Part shown: one piece after another, positions 21,301 to 33,529 of the stretch
Layout of the letters: every line of letters begins with the position of its first letter
Position numbering within the stretch: position 1 is the stretch's first letter
NCBI RefSeq assembly: GCF_001625215.2
Contig: NC_030385.2
Span: 489,135-553,134 of the forward strand
Direction: 5' to 3'
DNA length: 64,000 nt
Origin: Daucus carota subsp. sativus
Taxonomy: Eukaryota > Streptophyta > Magnoliopsida > Apiales > Apiaceae
Notes under the pieces: model-generated
Told to the model about the DNA's origin: nothing
Seen by the model: the letters and a program-made list of their open reading frames with translations, nothing else
Databases searched by the model: none
Translations under genes and position numbers: made by a program

Positions 21301-24257
21301 CTAATTCACAACCCTTACTTCAAACTCCAATTCTCCCACATATTCAAAAAAGAGTCTGCTACCAGCTGTCAGCTCATTCCCAGAAACAAAAGCGTTCCAG
21401 CCACTCGAAAATCTTGCCTGATTCCCGTACCTCAAAACTTCCACCGACCACGCTTCATCACCGACTATTAAGCCAACAGATGTTCTTTTATTCCATTGTC
21501 GGGTGGCAATCCAAAAAGTTGTGGGAATATACTGCACCCAAAAAATTAGTATTAAAATCAGTCTACCAATAAAGAAAAGAGTTAACTAATATTTGCAATT
21601 ATAGAGTTTTAGTTTCACTGGATACAAACAAAAAGCAATCTCATGATACAAAAAACTATTCACAGTCTATAACAATAATACAGTTTTAGTTTCGAATACA
21701 AACAAAAAACAGAAAGAGTTAACTAATACTCTAACATAAAAGGAAATCAACCTAACAAAAGTTAATGAACAGAGCACTATATTACCACTCCATGCTCACG
21801 CTGATCTACATGAGATCGCTTGAGAACCACATCGAAAGCAAAGTTCTCTTTAGGGGTGAGCAAAACCGAACCGAACCGAAATAACCGAACCGAACCGTGC
21901 AAATTCGGTTCGGTTCGGTTTGGAATTTTTTAAAATCCCGGTTAGTTCGGTTTTCGGTTATAACCGAACAAATATTTCGGTTCGGTTCGGTTTCTAAAAT
22001 CATAATTTCGGTTTAACCAAAATAACCGAAGTTTTATATATATATATATATTATTAAATTATATTTATATATAATAATACTAATACATGAAAATAAAACT
22101 AGAACCAGTATTGTGAAAACAATCAGACATGTTAAACCTAATCACTTCTAAACAGAGCCTCTGCCTCCACTTCCAATCTCCTGCTTGGCTACTTCGATGT
22201 TTAATCCAGTTCCATTTTCGAGTTCCAGTAGTAATCCAGTGTCCGACTTCCACTTCCAGTTCAGGTAGTAATTAATTTGATTTCAGACCTTTCGATAATC
22301 AATAGTAGTCAGTGGGTTAGTTCAGATATCTTGTATTCTTGTTATATCAACTCTAGACCAACAATCCATCCTCGTGGCAAGCTTTTTTGAATTTACAAGA
22401 CAACCGCAAGATTTCTCTCAAAAAAGTTAGGTTTTTATGTAACCGAACCGAAAAAACCGAAGTACTTCGGTTCGGTTTCGGTTCGGTTTTGAAGATGAGT
22501 TCGGTTCGGTTCGGTTCTTAAAAATATGAAACTTCGGTTTTCGGTTATTTCGGTTGGGTTCGGTTTTTAACCGAACCGACCGTTTGCTCAGCCCTAGTTC
22601 TCTTCAACATCAGCGGCATTGTCAACTGTAGAATCAGAGCTCTCATCCGAATCAGAGCTGTCATCCGAATCAGAACTCTCAAAAGAATCAGCACTCGAAC
22701 CAGAGATTACAATTACATCATTAGCAGCTACATGTAGGCAGATGAAAATGGAAACAAGTTATTGACATGAAAAAATATTTATTCATTTCATGAAAGCCTA
22801 ATATATGTCTACCTTGATTCATACCAGCCTCAACAGTTTCAAATTCAGAGATTATGAGATATCCGTGTACATCACGAAAGTGATTCAAGCAATATGAATC
22901 ATACACATTAACAAAGAACGACGAGTTCCCATCAAAGCTGAAAACTAAAATATAGTTTTCCTGGAGGCGATACTTTTTAATTACCGGGAGCAAACCATTC
23001 ATTCTACCAGTCGCAGAACAGTAGCCGACTTCTACTGTATGATTCTCAGCAAAGCAAAGCTTGACCACGTTACCAATATTCAGACCAAATTTCCTTCTAA
23101 AAACATATGGAACCTCCTGATAGTTAAGAAAAGAGTATTAAACACTATTCTAAGACCAGAAATTTTAATTTAGTAAAAAAAGTCATACCAATTCCCCAAC
23201 TTGCAAGGCTTCCTTACTGAAACCTTTAAAAAATTTAGAAACTGGTTTTCTCCCACGAGAAGCTGTAATTCAGAAATAGTTAATAACCAGAAAATTGAAT
23301 CAATAAAACATAAAATTAATTTATGAAGAAACATAAGACAGATAAACAGTCAACTTTTGAAACTGTGTTAGAATCAAAAACAACTACTCTGTAATAACGT
23401 AATAACGGATGTATTTAGTCTCCTGCTCCTGCAGAACAATTAGATCACCAACAGAAATGGTTGCTGCATTCACAAATTCAAGCCCCTCACTCCCAAATTG
23501 CACTACATCATTATACCAGTTTAGACTAATAGACCACTGATGCTCTTCAAATCCCAGTAGGATTGAACGTACGGACTGATCCAATCCCAACTGCTCAATT
23601 GCTTCATTCAACAATATCTACATACATTATAAAATATGTTCATAAAACTACTTCATTAAATAAAAGGTTCATATAATATCTTCCAAAAGCACCAAAATAG
23701 GAATTGTACCTATGGAAAAGATTCTTCAACCAAGTGAGCTGGTTCAACTAGAAGATTGTACTTCCCAACAAAATTACAAAACCCATTAAATTTGTATTTG
23801 CAAGCAAGTTTGTCAACTTCGTACGCAGAGTTCTTACTCCCACTTCCCGAAACAACAGATAGATAGTTCATTTCAACAGCATATTGTGAAAAAATCACAA
23901 ACCGAAAATCAGCCCCGCTGAGATAGGTTAGAAGCACAACATTATAAGGCTTTATTTTATAATAATCCATCCATTTTTCCAAACCATGGATACGATTATC
24001 ACCTTTCTTAAATGTACAAGGCCAAACTTCATCAAAAGGACCATGTAAAACCAAATTAGTGGGTAAAGACTCCCCATATGTAGTATAAATTGGCAGTGGA
24101 AGTTTCTGCATGCAACATAGAAAGTATCGACTGTAAAAATTATGAAAACTTGACAATGGAGTACAAAGTAACAAAATCTTACCAGTTTCCCTTTCTTAAA
24201 CCCTCCGCCAAAGTTCAGAGACAAGAAATCCAAAGATTTCTCCACCGTATTCATCAT
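21301..24257 (-). pseudogene. REM-type B3-domain gene, interrupted by a transposon
   Basis: REM proteins are plant-specific nuclear DNA-binding proteins with several B3 domains. Inferred minus-strand exons are 24257-24183, 24105-23710, 23617 to about 23385, 23262-23189, 23116-22813, 22727-21786 (carrying the insertion) and 21531-21301. They encode four B3-like domains. The last holds YIPTTFW, FSSGWNAFV and FEVRVVN; an acidic linker (ESSDSDDSSDSDESSD) precedes it. Two lesions are visible. The second exon ends in an in-frame TAG (23712-23710) directly at its GT donor, where CAG would be usual. A 746-bp hAT-like element with an 8-bp duplication splits the penultimate coding exon. The donor of the third exon is also unclear. 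A 5' leader intron (acceptor just before 24264) is possible. The frame is otherwise well kept, suggesting recent loss. Confidence 0.83.
21851..22596. mobile_element. hAT-like non-autonomous element inside the REM exon
   Basis: The ends TAGGGGTGAGCAAAACCG and (complemented) TAGGGCTGAGCAAACGGT form inverted repeats. GTTCTCTT flanks both sides (21843-21850 and 22597-22604), an 8-bp target duplication typical of hAT elements. Both subterminal regions are packed with repeats of the pentamer CCGAA/TTCGG (GGTTCGGTTCGG types). The middle (22080-22430) is unique and has no convincing frame. Length is 746 bp. Confidence 0.9.
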
Positions 24258-24560
24258 ACTTTCCTGCACATGAAACGGAGGAAATCACTAATTGATTTCG
24301 CAGCGGAGCAAAGATATAACCTAGAAGCTGTGCAAAGATGATGCACTACCAAGCTGTGAAGATGACTAATTGAAACAGATGCAAATGTGGTAATTGAAAC
24401 AGAGGAAAACAGTAATTCAAACAGATGAAAACGTAACATACAAGATAAATTACCAAGCTTTTAGATGAGAATGTAACATACAAGATAAATTACCAAGCGG
24501 AGAAGATGAGATGAAGATGCTGCTTTTGAACAATTCCCAAATTCACTGCGGTGCTTTTAT

Positions 24561-24887
24561 GTTTACAGTCTTAAACGGCTAATTAAGATTCTAACATGCA
24601 ACCCCCAACCAACAATTCATTTAATAACCCGCCCGTGCATAGATAGTGAGCCCATAAATAATAGCCCAATAATAAACCCAGCAATCAGCCCACCATAGTT
24701 GTATGTACTTCAGTTTTAAAAATATTATATTAATACACTGTAGATTGTAAAAAAACAACGGACAAAATGTTTTAAAAACAACTTAAACAAAACAAAAAAA
24801 TTATTGCTTTTTCATATACATTTAAATAAATCAATTTAAATTAAAAATTAATAAAAGCCTTAGCGGAGCGGGCAAAAATACTAGTAA
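24561..24887. other. Spacer right of the REM gene
   Basis: AT-rich sequence with no gene seen. It likely includes the promoter of the REM gene near 24500-24600. Confidence 0.5.
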
Positions 24888-25380
24888 AATTATAAATATA
24901 CAATTTTGAATATCTTTTTTAACAAGAACCTTTACATAACTCTTTTTTAACTTTAACGTGTTCTATTTCAGTATAAACACGAACCATTACATAACTCTTT
25001 ATAACTCTAATCTTAAAAGTTTTCGTTGTAAAAAAAATTAAAGTTACAAAATTACGTTGAAATACGATTGATTGGATTACTGAATCTTTCAAATCGTCTA
25101 TATTTGAAAAAAATTTGAATTTTCTGATTTTTTTTTTAGTATTAAATCTCCGTGTACTAAATTCGGATTAAATGTACTAAAATCATGATACACACACACA
25201 TATTAGGGTTTGCCCATTATCAAGTAATCGGGAGAAAATACAGTCAGTTGAATAATATAATTTAATTAAAATTTAATTCATTAATATTAAAATATTAATA
25301 AAATGATATTAAAATTTAAATTATAAATAATAAATTACGAAATATATACCTGCCCGTGCTTTGCACGGGTTAAAGGCTAG
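24888..25380 (+). mobile_element. Helitron-like 3' tail, copy A
   Basis: The right end has a perfect hairpin, CCCGTGC-TTT-GCACGGG (about 25353-25369), then seven bases and CTAG at 25377-25380, followed by T. This matches the Helitron rule of a short hairpin just before CTRR with insertion before T. About 490 bp to its left recur in inverted orientation at 42667-43163. The 5' TC end was not located, and no helicase is encoded here. Confidence 0.7.
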
Positions 25381-26034
25381 TAAATAATAACTAGCAAAAT
25401 GAAGAATAAAAATGTAGCATTGTAAATTAGGCGTGGATGGGTTATAACAACTATAATAAATCAGGTGAGCTTAATCTTGTTCACAACAAACTCATTTTAT
25501 TATCCACTGCAAAGCTTAGCATATACAATATTGTACAGTACTTCAATATTGAATCCCGATGCTATAAATAATAATAATAATAAAAATAGTAACAATAATA
25601 TATAGAACAATCCTGGACATGTTTAGGTTGTACCGTACTTAACCTGATTCAAGCTAATGAAATTAGAGGAGATCCTGGCCAGGTTATCGCAAAACCAGGT
25701 GAATCACAGAACAAAGGCACTTGATCACTTTATAAACAGAGCTGCTTCACTCCCTATAAACAGAACAGATGTGCTAAAATTAGACATTCAGTATATCAAC
25801 TATGAAACACCCGAAAGCACAACCAACCCAACACAAATAATGTGGAGTAGTTTTCAATAGAACACTGGAATACAAGAAATTGTTAGAATTGCATAACTAA
25901 GATAAAATAAAACATGATATAATTGACCACATATCCCCAAAACCAATAGTATCGTATAAGCACCTTAAATCTTACACACACATTACCAAATATCGCATCT
26001 AAAAATACTAGCCACCTTGCAGCAATTATCGTTT
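25381..26034. other. AT-rich spacer
   Basis: No supported gene. Short open frames here lack any recognisable domain. It includes an ATA/AAT-rich microsatellite-like patch near 25567-25600. Confidence 0.5.
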
Positions 26035-26340
26035 CCCCTCAAATAAACAAGTTGTTATACTGCTCATTCGCAAGCTTGCAAAGATGATTATAGTTCAACA
26101 AATTTGCCAAAACAAACAAAAAACAACAACCTAAAATCACATTCAAACCAAACCTAATTCCCAAATTCATCAAAATCAAAACATTATCCCCATCATACCG
26201 AAATTATCTCAAAAATTAGTCCCAATATGAGCATAAACAGACTGAGCCCCATCAGCAATCCCAATAATCTCGACAAACATAGTGCGAGGCACCAGAAGCT
26301 GTCGTGTGACTACAATTTGCGTATAATCTCAGGTTTGGTG
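26035..26340 (-). pseudogene. RPA3 (RPA14)-like gene fragment
   Basis: Read on the minus strand, about 26333-26225 encodes QIVV, then FVEIIGIADGAQSVYAHIGTNF shortened here to its key parts FVEIIGIAD and TNF. A separate patch 26092-26039 encodes YNHLCKLANEQYNNLFI followed by TGA. Both match the second half and C-terminus of plant replication protein A subunit 3 (a single OB-fold that binds RPA2 in replication and repair). The link between the two patches is not in one frame and has no good splice signals, and the N-terminal part is not visible. The young LTR element begins 150 bp away, so the 5' part may lie beyond it or be lost. Confidence 0.5.
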
Positions 26341-26487
26341 TATCCTTTTCTTCAAAAAACACACACAAACACAACCAAAAACATCAACAACCATATATAC
26401 ACGCATTTACCTGATTAATTGAAGCGGAGAGATACTTATAATTAAGTGATTTACCTTATTAATTGAAGCATCGTGTGGCGTGTGCAA

Positions 26488-27198
26488 TGATAGGGTATAA
26501 CCCGAAGTCTTGCCTACCCGGGTTCATATATGGGCCCCGGCACCAGCAAGACCGTTGACCACACAAAGCAATCAAGGCAATCCTCGATCTTACCCGGGTA
26601 CACAACCACGACAGGACCTCTTACCCGGGTTCATCGAAACTCACAACTTACCCGGGCACACTTGTACCAGCCGACACTTGCTGCACAAGGCACAGACTGA
26701 CACGATAAAGACAAACATAACGGTCAACTACTGGCGATAGAGACAAGCCAGGGAACATTCCAAAATACTACTTCTACGCTGACACCTGGACACGTGTAGG
26801 GGATCCAACCCCTACACGTGTAGGACCAGGATCCAGGTACGCACCCTTAAACCCTAATCCTTGGCCTATAAATAGACCAAGGATCAAAAGTTTAAGGGTT
26901 AACTTAACTTCACTCTCCATACTCATTCTCTACACACACTTAAGCACTCAGCATATATTCAAACACTCTCAGCCACCAGCCACCAGCAACCACCACACAT
27001 ACACCTTCACCCACCACACATAGATAACACTTTCTCTTATCTTTACCCTTCCGAAACCTACGCTTACTCTCACGCCGGAGGCGCTTTGGGGCCAAACCCC
27101 CCCGCCGGCGTTGTTTTGTAGGCTCCCATCCAGCAGCTACACCACGAAACCACCAGTCACGGCGGAGGAAGGACCGGGATCGGAGATTGGCGTTATCA
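26488..27198 (+). repeat. 5' LTR of the Tat element
   Basis: 711 bp, beginning TGATAGGG and ending GTTATCA. It includes several ACCCGGGT palindromes and a TATA-like CTATAAATAG near 26869. It is matched by 38580-39290. Confidence 0.97.
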
Positions 27199-27200
27199 TG

Positions 27201-27218
27201 TGGCGCTAGAAGGAGGGG
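27201..27218 (+). promoter_or_regulatory. Primer-binding site of the Tat element
   Basis: TGGCGCTAGAAGGAGGGG begins two bases after the LTR, the position and TGG start expected of a tRNA primer site. It is not the initiator-Met type. I did not identify the tRNA. Confidence 0.6.
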
Positions 27219-27590
27219 GGTGTCCTCTGTCCTGTGGTCACGGTGCCACTGGACTCATCTTCTTCAACAAACCCCCGAAACGGGGGTCCAAATCACACCA
27301 GTAAGCTTTCGTAAAACACCCAGCTTCTCAAAACCTTCAACCATGGCTTTTCTTGATGTGTGCATGATAGCAAACCCTGCCTAAGCAAAACCCTAATCTT
27401 GTCTGTAGCACATAAAATCTTTTTGTCTCACACCTGGTCACATTTTGTCACTTAACTACTTATAGCATTTCTGAAAATAGTAAGTTGACTACCTGTACAC
27501 ACTATTTCTGTCACCCTGTCACTATCTATACTATTTGTGGGCACTACCACCAAAACAGCAACCATACACCCTGTGTAAGTTCTTGTGACC

Positions 27591-30500
27591 ATGACAAAAA
27601 GGACACGCTCCCACCTGGGTCTTCCCCAGAACCCGGATAACCCTCAGACAGACCAGGATAACCCGAACCAGGATCATGCCTCAGGACCCCTTTTCACCCA
27701 TGTGAACCCGGAGGAGAACCAAACCATCAACCCCAATGATGCCCGGGTCACGATCGAAGCAAACCAGTACAAGTACACCGATGTCCCGGTCACCACCCTC
27801 CACCTATCCCAACTCACCAATGTAGAGCTGGCCGAAGCCATCCGGCAGTACCATGATCGCCGGGAAAGCAACCGTAGACTTGAGGACATCGGTGAATCCG
27901 AGGACTCCGGGAACAGCCGTCAATCCCGGGGTTCCGTCTTCGACCGGATCGGAGACAAAGCCAAGAAAAAGAAACAGAAAGATAATGAGGAAACCCGGCT
28001 AAGAATCTTAGCTGAAAGAAAAGAACAGATCCGAAAAGAGGAAGAGGAAAAACTTGAACAAAAAATTGCCATCCGGATGCAGCTCGAAGAAGAGAAATTG
28101 ATAAAGGGATCCCGGTCCAAGCGATACCGGAAGGAAGCAACACCCGAACTCATCTCTGATGACGAGGATGAGAGACCGGGGCAAACCAACCTCAGAGACA
28201 TGATCAATGAGCTCAATCGGAAAATCGGAAATGATTCCGGGCTTGAAATTGGGGGAACCCTGACTCCCTTCAGCCACTCCTTGGAATCCATACCCCGACA
28301 AAAGGGTATGAAGCACTACAACTTTGAGTCTTTCAATGGACTGGGAGACCCGGAAGAACATCTACACTATTTTGAACAGATAGCCCTGATCTACTACTAC
28401 AATGACCTGACCAAATGCCGCTTCTTCGCATCCACATTCAAGGGAGGGGCCCAAAGATGGTTCAGCCGGATCCCCTCCCGGAGCATCGGGTCCTGGAAAG
28501 ACTTCAGGGAAGCCTTCCTCAGAAGGTTCCGAGCAAACAGGACACATGAACTCCATATGTGTCACCTGGAAACGGTTCGCCAGTATGACAATGAGGCACT
28601 CTCAGATTACATGAAACGTTTCCAGGAAGCAATCAACAAAATCTCCAACCTGGACGAGCGTGAGGCTCTGAGCATATTCTGAAGGAACTTGGACCCAGAA
28701 CAAAATGAGAGATATGTGGTCGAGTTGATCAACAAGGAGCCACAGAGCCTGGCAGCTGCCTATGCCATGGCCGCAAAATTCATCAAGGAAACCGATGTGC
28801 TCCAAGCAATGAGGATGACCCGGCAGGGCAGTTCAAAAGGAAAACAAATCGAAGATAGACCCAGGAAAGAATATCACCAGGATAAGAAATTCAAACCAGA
28901 CAGACAAACAAACTTCATCCAGCAAACAGGTTCTAAGAGAACCAGCCAACAGGGATCCGGGTCCAGGAGTGACCCCGGTCCAAACAGAGCAACCAGGGAA
29001 CCAAAACCAGAGCCCGAATGGACCCCTCTAAACAGATCCCGAGAGGATATACTCAAAGAAATCAGAGACAAACCCTTCTACTACCCACCAAAACCTATGC
29101 AGACTCCTCCAGAGAGCAGACCTGCTAACCGACATTGTGACTATCATGGCACCCACGGTCACAAAACGGAAAACTGCATATCCCTCAAATATTTCATTGA
29201 AGAACAAATCAGCAAAGGCAACATGGGACAATACATAGCCCGGAACACAGCAAACAAGGGAGAGGGATCGGGGAAACAAAAGAACATTGTCAACGTGGTA
29301 CTGGGCGGATCCTGTTCCCCTCCTCCCAGCCCGGACTCCCGTCAAGAAGTGATGTCCATCCAAGCCTTCCCCGAACAAGTGATTTCCTTCAGCAACAAGG
29401 ACTTCGAAGGAGTCACCCGGGGTCACAATCAAGCCTTGGTAGTGACCCTTGACATGGCCGAAAATGAAGTAAGGAGGATCCTGGTGGACAACGGCTCCTC
29501 GGCCAACATCTTGTTCAAACACACCATGGATCGAATGGAGCTCGGGAGTATCCGGATGAACGATTACAGGGAGGATCCTCTATATGGGTTCGGGAATAGC
29601 ATTGTCCCGGTCCTTGGCACACTCTATCTCCCGGTCCGATTCGGAACTCTTCCGAACCAAGTCACTCATACCATCAAATTCTATGTGACGGATACACCCT
29701 CCCCTTACAATGTGATCATCGGCCGCCCAGGTCTGAACAAGATCGAAGCTATTACTTCCATCCCACACCTAAAGTTCAAGTTCCCAACCCCGTTCGGGGT
29801 AGGGGAAGTCAGAGGAGATTCGGCAGCAGCCGGGATGTGTTACAGCCAAGCATTGATCATGGCAGAAACGCACCTGGACAATAAGAGAAAGGCTACCGTT
29901 TTCCAAAAACAGAGAAGTAACAAGAAACATCGGCCTTACCCGAGAACAAACCCTAAGGGTGAAGTCCAGGTCATCGACCTAGACCCGGGCAGTCAGAACC
30001 CGGGAGCAACCAACCCTGGTCCTGGACAAGGCAACCAGAAAGCAACCATGAGCCCAGCTCAAAATTTTGTTGAAAAGAACACCGATGCCCGGGTCCAACA
30101 AATGATCTCGGCACAAGAATTGACTAAGGTCGAAGCTGCGGTCGAAACCGAGTCTGTCCTGATCGAGAAAGACAACCCGGCAAGGAAAGTCAAAATTGGA
30201 AAAGGCCTGAATACCGTTTTTAAAGAGGAACTCATCCAACTACTCCGGAGCTATGCAGATGTCTTTGCCTGGAGCCCGGATGACATGCCCGGGTTGGATG
30301 AATCATTGGCAATGCACAGCCTCGACGTCGATCCCAAAAAGAAGCCTGTTAAACAAAAACGAAGAAATTTCGCACCAGAAAGGCAGAAAGCAATAGATGA
30401 GGAAGTTGGCAAATTGATGAAGGCGGATATCATCTGCGAGATCAAATACCCGGAGTGGCTAGCTAACGTAGTCATGGTAAAGAAAGCAAACGGAAAGTGG

Positions 30501-33377
30501 AGGATGTGTGTTGACTACACAGATCTGAATGCGGCATGCCCGAAGGACCCTTATCCTTTACCAAGCATAGACCAGCTTATTGATGCCACATCAGGACACC
30601 TGATGTTAAGCTTTATGGATGCCTTCTCCGGGTACAACCAGGTTAAGATGAACCCAGCAGACATAGCCAAAACAGCCTTCATAACCCACAGAGCAGTATA
30701 TGCCTACAAACTGATGCCTTTCGGGTTAAGGAACGCCGGGTCTACATACCAGAAGGCAATGAATGAAATTTTCAAAGACCAACTCGGAAGAAATTTGGAA
30801 TGCTACGTCGACGACATCATCTCCAAATCTACATCAGTCCCGGGTCACATTTCAGACCTCAGAGAATGTTTTGAGAACATGAGAAGAACTAAGCTAAAGC
30901 TCAATCCAGACAAGTGCACATTCGGGGTAGAGGCTGGAAAGTTTTTGGGTTTCATGGTAAGCAACCGGGGTATCGAGGCTAACCCGGAGAAGATCAAAGC
31001 TGTACAAGAGATGCAACCACCTCGGACTCAGAGAGAAGTCCAAAAGCTAGCAGGGTCCTTAGCAGCACTTCGAAGGTTTGTCTCCAAACTCGCTGAAAGA
31101 TGTCTACCGTTCTTTGAGTTGTTAAAAGGGGCGAAAAATCAGAAGTTGGTAGAATGGAGCCCGGATTGCCAAAGAGCTCTTGACGAAATAAAAGCATACT
31201 TGTCCAAACCCCCGATCCTGACAAAAGCCCTACCCGGAGAACCTCTCTATCTATACCTGTCAGCCGGACCTTTGGCCGTTGGGGCAGCCCTGATCAGGGA
31301 AGAAGCCGGGCAGCAGAAGCCTGTCTACTATGTCAGCCAGGTCCTCAAAGATGCAGAGACCAGATACCCCAACTTAGAAAAATTTGCTTTCGCGCTGATC
31401 ACCGCCTCCAGGAAACTCAGACACTACTTTCAGGGAAGAGAGATCAGGATCGTCACAGACCAACCTCTAAGGAAAATCATTCACAAGCCTGACATCTCCG
31501 GGAGACTAGTGAATTGGGCAATCGAACTTAGCCAGTTCAGCCTAACATTCCTACCCCGAACAGCAGTCAAAGCCCAGGTCCTAGCAGACTTCGTAGTGGA
31601 ATGCAACTTTCCAGAGAACCAGACAACCCCCATGGAAACTGACCCGGAAGCCCCGGGAAAACTCAACCCGGAGGCTTGGATACTTCATGTCGACGGTTCC
31701 TCAACAACCGAAAGATCAGGAGCCGGGATAATCCTGAAAAGCCCGGATGGGTTCGTAATCAAGACAACAATCTCTTTCAACTTCACAGCAACCAACAACC
31801 AAGCGGAGTACGAAGCCCTGTTGGCGGGGTTAAAGTTGGTCCGGACACTGTCAATCCGGAACCTTATCATCTACAGCGACTCACAAATCGTGGTCAGGCA
31901 GACAAATGGGGAATACCTCGCCAAAGACCCGATCCTAACCAAGTATCAAGCCTTGGTGAAAAGCTACCTTACCCTGATCCCCGGGTGCAAGATCTTGCAA
32001 GTAAACAGGGAAGAAAATGCTGAAGCAGACAACCTCTCCAGGTTGGTCCAGAATTCAGCAGACCTGGATAGCTCAGTCTATTTCGAGGAATTGCACAAGC
32101 CAACAATAGATCATGAAGAAATCTTTGAAATCAACAACGACCCTACCTGGATGACTCCCCTGATCAACTACATAGAGAAGGGAGAGTTACCCGAAGACAA
32201 GGGGAAAGCACAACGGCTGAAGGCTAAGGCGGCCAAATTTTTTGTCGAAGGAGGAACACTCTTCCGCCGGACCTACTCATCCCCAATCCTGAAATGCATA
32301 GGTCCGGAGGAGGCCGAATATTGCCTAAGAGAAGTTCATGAAGGGATCTGTGGAGATCACATGTCGGCAAAAGGCCTGGCATATAAAATCATCCGGCAAG
32401 GCTACTACTGGCCAACAATTCATCAAGACTCCGTCGAGTTCGTGAAAAAATGCAAGAACTGCCAACTATTCAGCAACGTACCCCGGGTAAGCCCTGTCCT
32501 ACCCTCATCAGTCCTATCTCCAATACCTTTTGCTGTTTGGGGGATAGACATCATGGGACCCTTTCCCCGGGCCAAAGGAGACCTTAGGTACTTGCTAGTC
32601 TCCATCGACTATATGACCAAGTGGGTCGAAGCTAAAGCAATGCGGACAATCAATCAGCAAGATGTCATCCGGTTCATGGACAACATCTTGATGAGATTCG
32701 GGCTACCAAGAGTCCTGATATCAGATAATGGACCCCAGTTCATAGGGTCAGACTTTGAAAGCTACCTGGCTGAAAGAGGCATCAAGCACAAGAAGTCTTC
32801 AGTCGCCTATCCTCAAGGAAATGGCCAGGTAGAGGTCACCAACCGGATCCTCCTGAGAGGAATTGAAAAAAGGCTAGAAGAAAGCAAGAACAAATGGCCG
32901 GAAGAACTACCCCATGTTCTCTGGTCATACCGAACCAGTCCCCGGACAAGCACCGGCGAAACCCCGTTCAAGTTAGCCTATGGAACCGAAGCAATGCTTC
33001 CAATAGAAGTCGGGTCACCCTCCTATAGAGCAATCAACTTTGATGAAATCGCCAATGAAGAAGGACTCCGGGTCAACTTGGACTTGGTAGATGAAATTCG
33101 AGATCAGGCAATCGCAAAAATGGAAAAATACAAGGAAAAGACCCGGGATCACTTCAGCAAAAAATCCCGGGTCAGAAATTTCCAAGCAGGAGACCTGGTC
33201 CTACGAGACACCGAAGCCTCTGATCCAACCAACACTGGCAAGCTGATGCCTAAGTGGGAAGGCCCCTACAAAGTCAAAGAAGTCCTAAGGCCGGGCACCT
33301 ACAAATTGGAGCATATGGACGGGTCAGAAGTATCTAACACCTGGCACGGACTCAGATTAAGAAAATTCTACCAGTAG
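27591..33377 (+). other. gag-pol region of the Tat element (fossil)
   Basis: Gag covers about 27.6-29.3 kb and ends in a zinc-finger-like CDYHGTHGHKTENC. Protease (VDNGSSANILF) lies near 29.45 kb. Reverse transcriptase covers about 30.25-31.0 kb with YVDD at 30.8 kb. RNase H follows to about 31.6 kb. A second, archaeal-type RNase H (HVDGSSTTERSGAG) spans about 31.68-32.05 kb. Integrase has its HHCC zone near 32.35 kb and catalytic DNGPQF near 32.72 kb. No chromodomain is seen after integrase. The region looks nearly whole, with about one interruption. Confidence 0.93.
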
Positions 33378-33529
33378 AATGAGGAAGAAGGACAAGGATC
33401 CTAGAAGACAGCTACATATCCCTAAAAGCAATCATGTATTTTGATCGTTCTAAAGCTGTGTAATAGTTTTAATATCAATGAAGTCTTTTGCTGCCGATGA
33501 ATCTATGTTATTATTTACTTAGAAAATTT

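Noticed and set aside
25657-25860. Plus-strand frame of 67 residues
   Set aside because: No domain, no neighbours in support, and a normal chance length for this composition.
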